Below are positions 27,404-36,739 of a stretch of DNA of 64,000 nt, piece by piece. Every line of letters begins with the position of its first letter. The stretch's first letter is position 1. The DNA lies in contig CALSRX010000001.1 of assembly GCA_943788865.1 (NCBI GenBank), forward strand, positions 248,001 through 312,000, in the 5' to 3' direction. The DNA comes from an uncultured Polaribacter sp. Lineage in GTDB: Bacteria > Bacteroidota > Bacteroidia > Flavobacteriales > Flavobacteriaceae. Under the pieces are notes generated by a model. That model did not search any database. It saw only the letters and a program-made list of their open reading frames with translations, and had not been told where the DNA came from. A program made the translations under genes and the position numbers.

Positions 27404-27687
27404 ATGAAAGAATATTCTAAATCTAAATTAAATAGAGTAAAAAGGGGGTCATATAAGGGCTTCTTATGATGTAGAAAAAATCAATTCGATCTTAGACGCA
27501 GGTTTTATTGGTTTTGTAAGTTGTATTTTTTAAGATAAAGCGATTTCAATTCCAATGGCTTATGGTCGGATGGATAATAAAATATATCTACACGGGTCTC
27601 AAGCAAACAGAAATAGCAACTTATCCAATTCCGGATAAAGATTTACCCATTGACATGGAAATACCAAAACACATCCTAGATTATTAA
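27404..27687 (+). pseudogene. Pyridoxamine 5'-phosphate oxidase-like remnant
   Basis: Reading across frames gives MKEYSKSKLNRVKRGS, then ASYDVEKINSILDAGFIGFV, then IPMAYGRMDNKIYLHGSQAN, which are the start of a pyridoxamine 5'-phosphate oxidase-like, FMN-binding protein (family usually near 210 residues). It has an extra base near 27455, an in-frame TAA near 27530, and after HGSQANR jumps to the C-terminal IPDKDLPIDMEIP. The middle, more than half of the protein, is missing. Unlike the other broken genes in the window, this one looks decayed. It follows the DinB gene directly. Confidence 0.7.
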
Positions 27688-27738
27688 AATGCAAATAAAT
27701 AATAGTAAATTAGCTTTCTAAGAAAAAGCGATTATTAG

Positions 27739-29016
27739 ATGAGAAAAATTTTAAAAGGATTAGGAATAATAGTAGCATTGTTAATAATTGTTGGTGCTAT
27801 TTTTTATGTAGTGAATGATGAACCTTTACCTACAGGAATGAAAGGTGAAAAAGCAGAAGCTTTAGCGACTAAAATGATGCATGCTTTAAACTATGAAGCA
27901 TATAATAACACAGAAGTGTTAGAATGGAGTTTTAGAGGAAACCATTTTTATAAATGGAATAAAACAGAAAATATAGTTGAAGTTTCTTGGGATAAAAATA
28001 AAGTATTGCTAAACACTAATGAACCAGAAAAATCTGTTGCATATGTTTCAAATACAAAAACAGAGAATCAACAATTAATTCAAAAAGCTACAGAATACTT
28101 TAATAATGATAGCTTTTGGTTGACAGCTCCATTTAAAATTTTTGATGCTGGTGTAGAAAGAAGAATTGTAAAGCACAATAATAAAAACGCGCTTCTAATC
28201 ACCTATACAACTGGGGGTAGTACTCCAGGAGATTCGTATTTATGGATTTTAAATGATGATGGATTTCCAACGAGTTTTAAAATGTGGACAGATCTTATTC
28301 CGATAGGCGGTGTTGAAGCTTCTTGGAGTGACTGGAAAAAAACGGAAGCAGGCTTTCAATTACCTACAAAACATTCTATTGGTTTATTTGGAATGGAATT
28401 AAACATGGGAGATGTTAAAGCTTCTAGTCCAAAAGCAGATATGTTGGCAAACAAAATCTTAAAAAAACTAAAGCATGAAGCCTACAAAAACACCCGTTAC
28501 ATAGAATGGAGTTTTAGAGGAAAACGTTTTTTTAAATGGGATAAACAAAAACACATTATTGAGGTTAAATGGGATAATAACACTGTAATCTTACATCCAA
28601 ATGATTTAGAAAAAAGTAACTTATTTATAGATGGAAAGGAAAGTACAGAAGATAAGGAAAAATTGGTTAAAAGAGCCGAAGCAATCTTTAATAATGATAG
28701 TTTCTGGTTGGTTGGACCACATAAACTTTTTGAGCCTGGAATACTCAGAACCTTAGTTCAAATTGAAGGTAAAGATGCTTTAAAAGTAAAATACACAACT
28801 GGGGGTTCGACTCCTAGTGATTCTTATATTTGGGTTTTAAATGATGACTTTCTACCTGTAAAATTCTTAATGACAGTTCCAAGTATGAAAATGGATCAAG
28901 TTCCTGCTACTTGGGAGGATTGGATTGAAACGGAGTCTGGAACATTATTACCAAAGAATCATACATTTTCTAGTGGAAGTAAATTGAGTATGGGAGATGT
29001 AAAAGCATATAATTAA
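27739..29016 (+). CDS. Membrane-anchored protein of two tandem ~190-residue repeats, unknown function
   Basis: A 425-residue protein. Residues 7-25 form a membrane anchor. Residues about 41-228 and 234-424 are two copies of one domain: both contain EWSFRG, a FxKW motif, NNDSFWL, YTTGGSTP, DSYxWxLNDD, W-DW, LP and end in MGDVKA. I do not recognise the family, though outer-membrane lipoprotein carriers of Bacteroidota have a broadly similar beta-rich look. The strong conservation of WSFRG, TTGGSTP and NDD suggests a shared binding surface. It lies before an AI-2E transporter gene with a 16-base gap. Confidence 0.7.
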   Translation: MRKILKGLGIIVALLIIVGAIFYVVNDEPLPTGMKGEKAEALATKMMHALNYEAYNNTEVLEWSFRGNHFYKWNKTENIVEVSWDKNKVLLNTNEPEKSVAYVSNTKTENQQLIQKATEYFNNDSFWLTAPFKIFDAGVERRIVKHNNKNALLITYTTGGSTPGDSYLWILNDDGFPTSFKMWTDLIPIGGVEASWSDWKKTEAGFQLPTKHSIGLFGMELNMGDVKASSPKADMLANKILKKLKHEAYKNTRYIEWSFRGKRFFKWDKQKHIIEVKWDNNTVILHPNDLEKSNLFIDGKESTEDKEKLVKRAEAIFNNDSFWLVGPHKLFEPGILRTLVQIEGKDALKVKYTTGGSTPSDSYIWVLNDDFLPVKFLMTVPSMKMDQVPATWEDWIETESGTLLPKNHTFSSGSKLSMGDVKAYN

Positions 29017-29032
29017 AAGCTATCTTTACAGT

Positions 29033-30115
29033 ATGAATTCGAAAAACATTTCTAACGGAATTTTAAGAGCATTAGCAATTGTTTTAGGAATTGCCCTACT
29101 ACTCTATTTCTTTTACCTCATACAATCTGTAATTGTTTATATCATTATTGCTGCAGTGATATCATTAATTGCTAGACCTATAATTCGTTTTTTAAAAAGA
29201 AGATTGAAGTTTCCAAACACAATCGCTGTAATTACCACAATGATTGTTCTTGTAGGTTTACTTGTAGGAATTATCAGAATGTTTATTCCGTTGGTGATAG
29301 AGCAAGGAGAAAGTTTATCCTTATTACAGACAGATAAGTTTCAGCAAAACTTGCAAAATGTAATTAATCAAGTAAACAATTACTTCGCAACAAAAAACAT
29401 CAATTTATTGTCAGAATTAAAAAATGTTGATTTTTTATCAAGTTTTAAAGCTATTCCTAATTTATTGAATTCAGTTGTCAGTGCATTAGGGACATTAAGT
29501 GTTGGCTTATTTTCTGTCTTGTTTATTTCATTTTTCTTTATGAAAGACAGTAAGTTATTAATGAATGCTATCCTTACCGTTTTACCTAAAAAAAGTGAAA
29601 AAAGGTTTTCAAATTCAACCGAAATCATCAACAACTTACTTTCTAGATATTTTATTGGATTGGTTTTACAAATAAGTATTTTGTTTGTACTGTATACAAT
29701 TACCTTGTTGATTTTCGGAATTAAGAATGCCGTTGTAATTGCCTTTTTATGTGCATTGTTAAATTTAATTCCATATATCGGACCAATGATAGGTGCAGTC
29801 ATTATGTTTTTGTTATCGATGTCTAGTAATTTAGGACAAGATTTCCAAACAGAAATATTACCAACTACACTGTATGTTATGATTGGTTATTTCATTGCAC
29901 AAATAGTAGACAACTTTGGAAGTCAACCACTTATATTTTCTAAAACTACCAAGTCACATCCTTTAGAAATTTTCTTAATTATCATTATAGGCGGACTCTT
30001 ATTTGGTGTTATAGGAATGATCATCGCTGTACCTTTATACACAGCTTTAAAAGTGATTTTAAAAGAGTTTTTGGCTGATAATAAAATTGTCAAGTCATTG
30101 ACCAAAGACATCTAA
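29033..30115 (+). CDS. AI-2E family transporter (UPF0118)
   Basis: A 360-residue membrane protein with about eight membrane segments of the AI-2 exporter superfamily. The family includes TqsA, an autoinducer-2 exporter, and sodium/proton antiporters, so the substrate is open. The conserved central ALLNLIPYIGPMIGAVIMF (about residues 242-260) and the late FGVIGMIIAVPLYTALKV (about 325-342) are diagnostic. It starts 16 bases after the two-repeat protein and is followed closely by a methyltransferase gene. Confidence 0.88.
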   Translation: MNSKNISNGILRALAIVLGIALLLYFFYLIQSVIVYIIIAAVISLIARPIIRFLKRRLKFPNTIAVITTMIVLVGLLVGIIRMFIPLVIEQGESLSLLQTDKFQQNLQNVINQVNNYFATKNINLLSELKNVDFLSSFKAIPNLLNSVVSALGTLSVGLFSVLFISFFFMKDSKLLMNAILTVLPKKSEKRFSNSTEIINNLLSRYFIGLVLQISILFVLYTITLLIFGIKNAVVIAFLCALLNLIPYIGPMIGAVIMFLLSMSSNLGQDFQTEILPTTLYVMIGYFIAQIVDNFGSQPLIFSKTTKSHPLEIFLIIIIGGLLFGVIGMIIAVPLYTALKVILKEFLADNKIVKSLTKDI

Positions 30116-30125
30116 ACCTTATTTT

Positions 30126-31304
30126 TTGAATCCTGCTATATTACATCCTAACGTTCAGCAATATATCACTGAACATTTACATACAGATGTTTCTAAACTA
30201 TTATTTAAAGGGAGTCCTTTTGATGACGCTTCTGTACAAGAATTAGCCACTCAAATCGTATCTAAGAAGAAAAGTGAGAAAAAGTTACCTACTTGGTTTA
30301 AAACAGAAAATATTTATTATCCTGCAAAAGTTCATATAGAACAAACCTCTTCAGAAATTACAGCAAACTATAAATCATCAATAATAACAGGAGATTCTGT
30401 TATAGATATAACGGGTGGTTTTGGTGTGGATGCTTTGTATTTCTCTAAAAAAGTAACTAAAGTAACTCATTGTGAGGTTAATACTAACTTATCAACAATT
30501 GTTAAGAATAATTATCAACAATTAAAAATTGAGAATATTCACCTAATTTCTGGAGACGGAATTGAATTTTTAAAAACCACTTCTAAAAAATACGATTGGA
30601 TTTACATAGATCCTTCAAGAAGAGATTTTAGCAATAATAAAGTATTTTTATTAAAAGATTGCACACCTAATATTCCAGAAAATTTAGAGCTATTATTTTC
30701 TAAATCAAAAAATATTCTCATTAAAAACTCACCCATTCTAGATCTTTCACAAACAATTGAAGAATTAAATTTTGTAAAAGAAATTCATGTTGTGGCAGTA
30801 GCCAATGAAGTAAAAGAATTGCTATTTGTTTTAGAGAAAAACTTTAAAGGAAGCATACAAATCAAAACAATAAACTATACAAAAAAAAATACACAATTAT
30901 TTGATTTTCAATACAATAAAATAAATTCATCCAATTATAGTGAACCTAAAAAATATATCTACGAGCCCAATTCAGCCATTTTGAAATCTGGTGGATTTCA
31001 CGAAATCAGCAATCAATTGAATGTAGAAAAATTACATCCACACTCCCATTTATATACTTCAAATACACTCATTGAATTTCCAGGAAGAACTTTCTTAATT
31101 GAAAATAGTTGTCAATACAATAAAAAAGAAATTAAAAAATATTTAAAAGAAAATAAGGCAAATATAACGACTAGAAATTTTCCAGAAACTGTCTCTCAAA
31201 TTAGGAAAAAAACAAAAATAAAAGATGGTGGTTCTCAATATTTATTTTTTACAACTTTAAAAAACGAAAACTTAAAAGTGCTTATTTGTTCACAGGTTTT
31301 TTAA
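30126..31304 (+). CDS. Class I SAM-dependent methyltransferase with THUMP-like region
   Basis: A 392-residue protein starting at TTG 30126 (MNPAILHPNVQQYI). The SAM-binding motif DITGGFGVD is at residues 94-102 and the acidic motif IDPSRRD near 159-165. The C-terminal GRTFLIEN and RNFPETVSQIRKKTKIKDGG parts resemble the THUMP-like domain of predicted RNA methyltransferases. It probably methylates RNA, but no target is known. It starts 10 bases after the AI-2E transporter gene. Confidence 0.82.
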   Translation: MNPAILHPNVQQYITEHLHTDVSKLLFKGSPFDDASVQELATQIVSKKKSEKKLPTWFKTENIYYPAKVHIEQTSSEITANYKSSIITGDSVIDITGGFGVDALYFSKKVTKVTHCEVNTNLSTIVKNNYQQLKIENIHLISGDGIEFLKTTSKKYDWIYIDPSRRDFSNNKVFLLKDCTPNIPENLELLFSKSKNILIKNSPILDLSQTIEELNFVKEIHVVAVANEVKELLFVLEKNFKGSIQIKTINYTKKNTQLFDFQYNKINSSNYSEPKKYIYEPNSAILKSGGFHEISNQLNVEKLHPHSHLYTSNTLIEFPGRTFLIENSCQYNKKEIKKYLKENKANITTRNFPETVSQIRKKTKIKDGGSQYLFFTTLKNENLKVLICSQVF

Positions 31305-31456
31305 CAATTTAATATACAATTATGACCTATTTATCACCAAAATAGATTCGATATACTTATTCATTTGCATTATTCATTATATTTGTGGTAGTTACATTAT
31401 GTTTAACATAATCAAACAACAAATTGTATGTTTTATTTTTAGGGGTATAAAACATG

Positions 31457-31490
31457 CCAAAAGCCTTGATTTTTTCAAGGCTTTTTTTAT
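31457..31490 (+). terminator. Intrinsic terminator between methyltransferase and formate dehydrogenase genes
   Basis: An 11-bp stem AAAAGCCTTGA / TCAAGGCTTTT with a TTTTT loop and a T-rich tail. It lies 155 bases past the methyltransferase stop, leaving room for a small transcript in 31320-31456; apart from an ATTATGTT/AACATAAT inverted repeat I see nothing else in the 282 bases between the genes. Confidence 0.8.
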
Positions 31491-31586
31491 TTCTAAAAAT
31501 CCTACACAAAAACTATCCATAAAAGTAGTCTAGTTGTATTATTAGTTGTAATATTTTATTAAATTTAGACTTTTATAAAACAAAGC

Positions 31587-33212
31587 ATGGCAAATAAAAA
31601 TATTAGAACATTATCATCTAGAAAAGAATTAGAAAAAAATCTATTTGAAAATATAGCAATAGCATCTCAAAAAGAAAACTCTAAAGAAGAGCTTCAAGAG
31701 CTTGCAAAAGAATTTATGGTTGATGATTCCGTTGTTTTAGGAACCAGTACTTTTTATGATTTTACAAGAGAGACTAATAAAAATAAAAAAGTACATGTTT
31801 GTTCTGGGACAGCTTGTATGGTTGCTCGTTCTCAAAACAACTTAAATAAAAATTTAGAATCACATTTTAATGCCGATGAAATTGGGCATGCTGCTTGCGT
31901 TGGACGCTGTCATACTAACAATGCGTTTATGTATGATGATAAAACCTACAATGCTTCAACAGCAGCAGAAGTTGATACTATTATTACACAGAAAACATAT
32001 CAAGAAAATAGGTATAATGTAGCTACCAACACCAGTCCTATTTTAACTTCTACAATAGATGATGTAGCAGCTTTTTATCAATTAGCAGAAAAACATAAAG
32101 AGAATCCTCAACATACTATTCAGCAATTAAAAACATCAAATTTAAGAGGTCGTGGTGGAGCTGGTTTTCCGTTTTGGTTTAAACTAGATGCGGTTATCAA
32201 AGAAGAAAACAAACAAAAATACATTGTTTGTAATGCCGATGAAGGTGATCCTGGTGCATATTCAGACATGTATTTAATGGAGCATCAACCACATAAAGTA
32301 TTGTTTGGTATGTATATGGCTGGTTTAACTGTGGGAGCTAATACCGGTGTTTTATATATCCGTGGTGAATATCCAGACTCAATTAGAATTGTTGATGATG
32401 CCATTCAAGAAATAAAAGATAAAAATTTAATTGGTGACTTTAGATTTAAAATTATTCGTGGACAAGGATCTTATGTTTGTGGAGAAGAAACTGCTTTACT
32501 AAGTTCTATTGAAGGATTACGTCCAGAAGTACGCGTTCGACCACCTTATCCAGCTCAATACGGATTGTATGGGAAACCAACAGTGTTAAGCAATGTAGAA
32601 ACGTTTGCAAATATTCATTGGATTCTAGAAAATGGCGGTGATGCTTATGCTGCTTTAGGAAAAGGACCATCAACTGGAACAAAATTAGTGTCACTAGATA
32701 GTTTTTTCAATACCCCGGGGATGTATGAAATAGAAATGGGAACTCCTTTACAAACTATTTTTGATGATTTTGGTGGCGGATTTAAATCTGAAATAAAAGG
32801 TTTGCAAATTGGTGGACCTCTAGGGGGAATTGTACCTATGCATAAAATCAAAGAGTTGACCTTAGATTTTGAATCGTTAAATACAAATGGTTTTTTATTA
32901 GGGCATGCCAGTTTTGTTTCTATTCCGGTTGATTTTCCAATGATAAAATTCTTGGAACACTTAATGGAATTTACTGCAGATGAATCTTGCGGAAAATGTT
33001 ATCCGTGTAGAATTGGTTCTCACAGAGGAATGGAAATGTTGCAAAAAGCACAAAATTCTGATTACAAAATAGACAAAGTATTATTTGATGATTTATTAGA
33101 AACCTTAGAAATTGGTTCGTTATGTGCATTAGGTGGTGGTATTCCATTACCCGTTAAAAACGCATTACAGTATTTTCAAGATGAATTAAAAGGATATTTT
33201 ACAAACAACTAG
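31587..33212 (+). CDS. NAD-linked formate dehydrogenase, NuoE-NuoF fusion subunit
   Basis: A 541-residue electron-transfer subunit. The N-terminal thioredoxin-like part has the [2Fe-2S] cysteines C72, C77, C104 and C108. A NuoF-type domain follows with RGRGGAGFP (187-195, NAD/FMN), CNADEGDPGA and GEETALL, then ESCGKCYPCRIG near 472, which binds a 4Fe-4S cluster. It takes electrons from the catalytic subunit encoded 5 bases downstream and reduces NAD. The fused E-F architecture matches soluble NAD-dependent formate dehydrogenases. No separate NuoE gene is present. Confidence 0.9.
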   Translation: MANKNIRTLSSRKELEKNLFENIAIASQKENSKEELQELAKEFMVDDSVVLGTSTFYDFTRETNKNKKVHVCSGTACMVARSQNNLNKNLESHFNADEIGHAACVGRCHTNNAFMYDDKTYNASTAAEVDTIITQKTYQENRYNVATNTSPILTSTIDDVAAFYQLAEKHKENPQHTIQQLKTSNLRGRGGAGFPFWFKLDAVIKEENKQKYIVCNADEGDPGAYSDMYLMEHQPHKVLFGMYMAGLTVGANTGVLYIRGEYPDSIRIVDDAIQEIKDKNLIGDFRFKIIRGQGSYVCGEETALLSSIEGLRPEVRVRPPYPAQYGLYGKPTVLSNVETFANIHWILENGGDAYAALGKGPSTGTKLVSLDSFFNTPGMYEIEMGTPLQTIFDDFGGGFKSEIKGLQIGGPLGGIVPMHKIKELTLDFESLNTNGFLLGHASFVSIPVDFPMIKFLEHLMEFTADESCGKCYPCRIGSHRGMEMLQKAQNSDYKIDKVLFDDLLETLEIGSLCALGGGIPLPVKNALQYFQDELKGYFTNN

Positions 33213-33216
33213 AAAC

Positions 33217-35931
33217 ATGAAAGCATTTATAAATAATATTGGTTACGAATTTAATTCTGGAGAAACCATTCTAGAATTTGTAAGAAGAATTGAAAGCAAT
33301 AAAGATGTAATTCCGACTATGTGTCAAGACGATCGTCTAGAGAATTTTGGCTCATGTAGAGTATGTTCTGTAGAAGTTGCACGTGAAAAGGATGGTCCTA
33401 CAAGAACCATGGCTTCATGTCATACCCCTGTTGGTGAAGGTTTATACATTTATCACAATACCGATAAAATGAAACGTCTTCGTAAAAATATTGTGGAATT
33501 AGTATTGACAGATTATCCTTCAGATAAAGTGTTTCCGCCAGAAAACAAAAAAGCAACCCCTTTTCAAGAAACCATTGCTCAAATCGGAATTCCGAATGTG
33601 CGTTATCCAGAAGGAAAAACACATTTAGATATTGAAGAAGACAGAGCACATCCTTATATAAAATCAGACTTATCACAATGTATCAATTGTTTTCGCTGTG
33701 TAAGAGCTTGTGAAGAAATTCAAGGTGAAATGATTTTAGGAATGTCTGGTCGAGGATTTGCAACCAATATTATCAAAGGATTTGATACTTCATTTGATGA
33801 ATCTGCTTGTGTTTCTTGTGGCGCTTGTGTACAAACTTGTCCGACAGAAGCCCTAACAGATAAATATGAAACAAAAACATTAATTGCCGATGAAACGGTA
33901 AGAACTACTTGTACGTATTGCGGTGTTGGTTGTCAGTTAGAAGTTTCTGTAATTGATGGAGAAATCAAAGGAATTCAAGCTCCTGAAACTGCTGAAGTAA
34001 ATGAAGGTCATACCTGTTTAAAAGGTCGATTTGCTTTTGAGTTTTACAATCATCCAGAACGATTACGTGAACCGATGATTAAGAAAAATGGAAAATTTGA
34101 AGAAGTTTCTTGGGATGAAGCCTATGATTTTATTACAACTAGATTGGTGGATATCAAAAACACCTATGGTCCAGATTCTATTGGAGGAATTTCATCTTCA
34201 AGAGCAACCAACGAAGAGAATTATTTAATGCAAAAAATGATTCGTGTTGCTGTTGGAACCAATAATATTGATGGTTGTGCTCGTGTTTGCCACGCTCCTA
34301 CTGCATGGGGAATGCAGCAATCATTCGGAACTGGAGCCGCAACGAATTCAATTGAAGATTTAAAACAAACAGATGCTATTTTCTTATTTGGAGCAAATCC
34401 AATAAAAGGTCATCCTGTTACTGGAGCTAAAATTAAACAAGCTTTTATGAAAGGAGTTACTTCTATTGTAGTAGATCCTGTAAAGACAAAATTAGCTGAC
34501 CTAGCCACTCATTTCTTACAAATTAGACCAGGAACCAATGTAGCAATTTTAAATATGTTGGCTCATTATATTATCATGGATGATTTGGTTGATAACAACT
34601 TTATCAAATCACATACAGAAAAATATGAAGAATTCAAATCTCATGTAGAAAATTTAAACATGGATGAGCTTTCAGAGCTGACTGGAGTAGATAAAGATTT
34701 GGTGCGTAAAGCTGCTCATGGCTATGCATCTGCTGAAAAAGCCATGGAGTTTCATGGATTAGGAGTTACAGAACATTTCCAAGGGAGTAAAACAGTAATG
34801 CTGCTTTCTAACTTGGCAATGATGACAGGTAATATTGGAAGAAACGGTGTTGGATTGAATCCGTTAAGGGGACAAAACAATGTACAAGGGGCTGCGGATA
34901 TGGGAGTTCAACCACATCAAGGAGCAGGATATTTAGACGTTACAAAATTAGACATTCAACAATATTATGCAGATAAATATGGGATTGAAAAAATGCCTAC
35001 AACCAATGGTTTAAAGATTCCAGAAATGTTAGATGCTGCCATTGCAGGTAAAATCAAAGCACTCTATATAATGGGTGAAGATACCATTATGACAGATCCA
35101 AATACCAATCATAGTATCAAAGCCTTTGAAAATGTAGATTTAATAGTTGTTCAAGAATTATTTATGACAGCAACTACAGAAATGGCGGATGTTGTATTAC
35201 CCGCTTCTTCTTATTTTGAAAAAAACGGAACGTTTACTAACGGAGAACGACGTGTTCAACGTGTAAATAAAGTTATTGAGCCAATTGGAAACACAAAACC
35301 AGACGGACAAATAATTATTGACATTATGAGTCGTTTGGGGTATGATCAACCAACAGGATTGACCTATGATGCCGAAAAAGTCATTGAAGAAATTGCCGAT
35401 GTAATTCCGTTTATGAAAGGGTTATCATGGGATCGTTTAGGAGAAAATGGATTGCAATGGCCAATTAAAGAAGATGGAACAGATACAAAGATGTTGCATA
35501 TTGGTGGTGAATTTAAAAAAGGAATTGGAACATTTCATCATTTTGATTTTGAAGAATCACCTGAGATCGTGTCACACGGAAAAAAATTCCCTTTTATTTT
35601 AACTACAGGTAGAGAATTAGAACATTACAATTCTGGAACCATGACACGTAGAACGGATAATCAAAAAATATTAGCCAAAGATGTGTTGGAGGTCAACCCA
35701 AAAGATGCCATCAAAAAAGGAATTGAAGATAACGAAACGGTTCGCATATTCTCAGACAGAGGAAGTGTACACATTCCAATTAAATATTCGAAAAATGTGA
35801 AACGTGGGGTATTAAGAACTACTTTTCATCAACCCGAAGTATTTATTAACATTATTACTGGAAGCGTTGGCGACAAAGAAACCATGACGCCAGAATATAA
35901 AGTTGTAGCGGTAGATTTTGAGCGAATTTAA
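33217..35931 (+). CDS. fdhF: Formate dehydrogenase alpha subunit (molybdopterin)
   Basis: A 904-residue enzyme that oxidises formate to CO2. In order: a [2Fe-2S] domain (C36, C47, C50, C68), a NuoG-like CINCFRCVRAC cluster, a ferredoxin-type CVSCGACVQTC, the CTYCGVGCQLEV cluster at the start of the molybdopterin domain, and the active-site region GCARVCHAPTAWG, where the Cys takes the place of selenocysteine. The C-terminal molydopterin-dinucleotide-binding domain contains TTGRELEHYNSGTMTRR. It lies between the NuoEF-like subunit and fdhD, overlapping fdhD by 14 bases, so assembly and sulfuration are coupled. Confidence 0.95.
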   Translation: MKAFINNIGYEFNSGETILEFVRRIESNKDVIPTMCQDDRLENFGSCRVCSVEVAREKDGPTRTMASCHTPVGEGLYIYHNTDKMKRLRKNIVELVLTDYPSDKVFPPENKKATPFQETIAQIGIPNVRYPEGKTHLDIEEDRAHPYIKSDLSQCINCFRCVRACEEIQGEMILGMSGRGFATNIIKGFDTSFDESACVSCGACVQTCPTEALTDKYETKTLIADETVRTTCTYCGVGCQLEVSVIDGEIKGIQAPETAEVNEGHTCLKGRFAFEFYNHPERLREPMIKKNGKFEEVSWDEAYDFITTRLVDIKNTYGPDSIGGISSSRATNEENYLMQKMIRVAVGTNNIDGCARVCHAPTAWGMQQSFGTGAATNSIEDLKQTDAIFLFGANPIKGHPVTGAKIKQAFMKGVTSIVVDPVKTKLADLATHFLQIRPGTNVAILNMLAHYIIMDDLVDNNFIKSHTEKYEEFKSHVENLNMDELSELTGVDKDLVRKAAHGYASAEKAMEFHGLGVTEHFQGSKTVMLLSNLAMMTGNIGRNGVGLNPLRGQNNVQGAADMGVQPHQGAGYLDVTKLDIQQYYADKYGIEKMPTTNGLKIPEMLDAAIAGKIKALYIMGEDTIMTDPNTNHSIKAFENVDLIVVQELFMTATTEMADVVLPASSYFEKNGTFTNGERRVQRVNKVIEPIGNTKPDGQIIIDIMSRLGYDQPTGLTYDAEKVIEEIADVIPFMKGLSWDRLGENGLQWPIKEDGTDTKMLHIGGEFKKGIGTFHHFDFEESPEIVSHGKKFPFILTTGRELEHYNSGTMTRRTDNQKILAKDVLEVNPKDAIKKGIEDNETVRIFSDRGSVHIPIKYSKNVKRGVLRTTFHQPEVFINIITGSVGDKETMTPEYKVVAVDFERI

Positions 35932-36733
35932 TCTAAAAAACAAATCGTTTTTCAACTACGATGGCATTCTGATAAACAACGGAAGCCAATCTAAGGTTTC
36001 TGACGGAATTGTTGTTGAAGCTGCGTTGCAAATCAATATCAATACTGAATCTTATACCGTTGTTATGAGAACTCCAGGAAATGATTTTGAGTTGATTAGA
36101 GGTTTGTTATATGCAGAAGACATTTACAAAGAAACAGAAAATTTAAATTTTGAAATTATTGATGAAGAAGTTAATGGGTTTTCTATCATTAATGTAAATA
36201 TCCCTAAAGAAAAACTAGGAAAAGGATATTTAAATAAACGAACACTATTATCGGTTTCATCATGTGGAATTTGTGGAAAACAAGAGTTAAATGACATAAA
36301 ACTAGAAGGAACTGCACTTGAAAACAATCAGTTGTTTTCTTCAAATAAAATTAAAGAAATGTCATTAAAAATGTCTTCACTACAAAATACTTTTAAACAA
36401 ACTGGGGGTAGTCATGCTGCAGCGATTTTTGATAAAAATTATGAAATTTTATCATTAAAAGAAGACATTGGCCGACATAATGCTGTAGATAAAGTAGTTG
36501 GTGATTTAATACTAAAAAACAACCTCTCAAAAGCATATTGCATGTTAGTAAGTGGTCGAGTTTCTTATGAAATCGTTTCCAAAGCATTTATTGCTAAAAT
36601 CGGAATTATCGTTGCCGTTTCTGCTTGTTCAAGTTTGGCTATAGATTATGCTAAAGAATTCGGAATTTGCCTCATTGGTTTTAGTAGAACTGATAAAATG
36701 ACTATTTATGCAAACCCTTCAAAAATAAGTTAA
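35918..36733 (+). CDS. fdhD: Formate dehydrogenase accessory sulfurtransferase FdhD
   Basis: A 271-residue protein that transfers sulfur to the molybdenum cofactor of formate dehydrogenase. The central SCGICGK (about residues 115-121) carries the two catalytic cysteines, and TGGSHAAAIF, EDIGRHNAVDKVVG and VSGRVSYEIVSKA are family motifs. It starts within the last codons of the catalytic subunit gene, 14 bases before its stop. The length is normal. The next gene starts 6 bases after its stop. Confidence 0.95.
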   Translation: MSEFNLKNKSFFNYDGILINNGSQSKVSDGIVVEAALQININTESYTVVMRTPGNDFELIRGLLYAEDIYKETENLNFEIIDEEVNGFSIINVNIPKEKLGKGYLNKRTLLSVSSCGICGKQELNDIKLEGTALENNQLFSSNKIKEMSLKMSSLQNTFKQTGGSHAAAIFDKNYEILSLKEDIGRHNAVDKVVGDLILKNNLSKAYCMLVSGRVSYEIVSKAFIAKIGIIVAVSACSSLAIDYAKEFGICLIGFSRTDKMTIYANPSKIS

Positions 36734-36739
36734 TACCTA

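Noticed and set aside
33398..33676. A 92-codon frame opposite the formate dehydrogenase alpha gene
   Set aside because: Lies wholly inside a strongly conserved iron-sulfur coding region on the other strand.
31587..35931. Selenocysteine in formate dehydrogenase
   Set aside because: The active-site position is a normal Cys codon in RVCHAPTAWG and no in-frame TGA is present.
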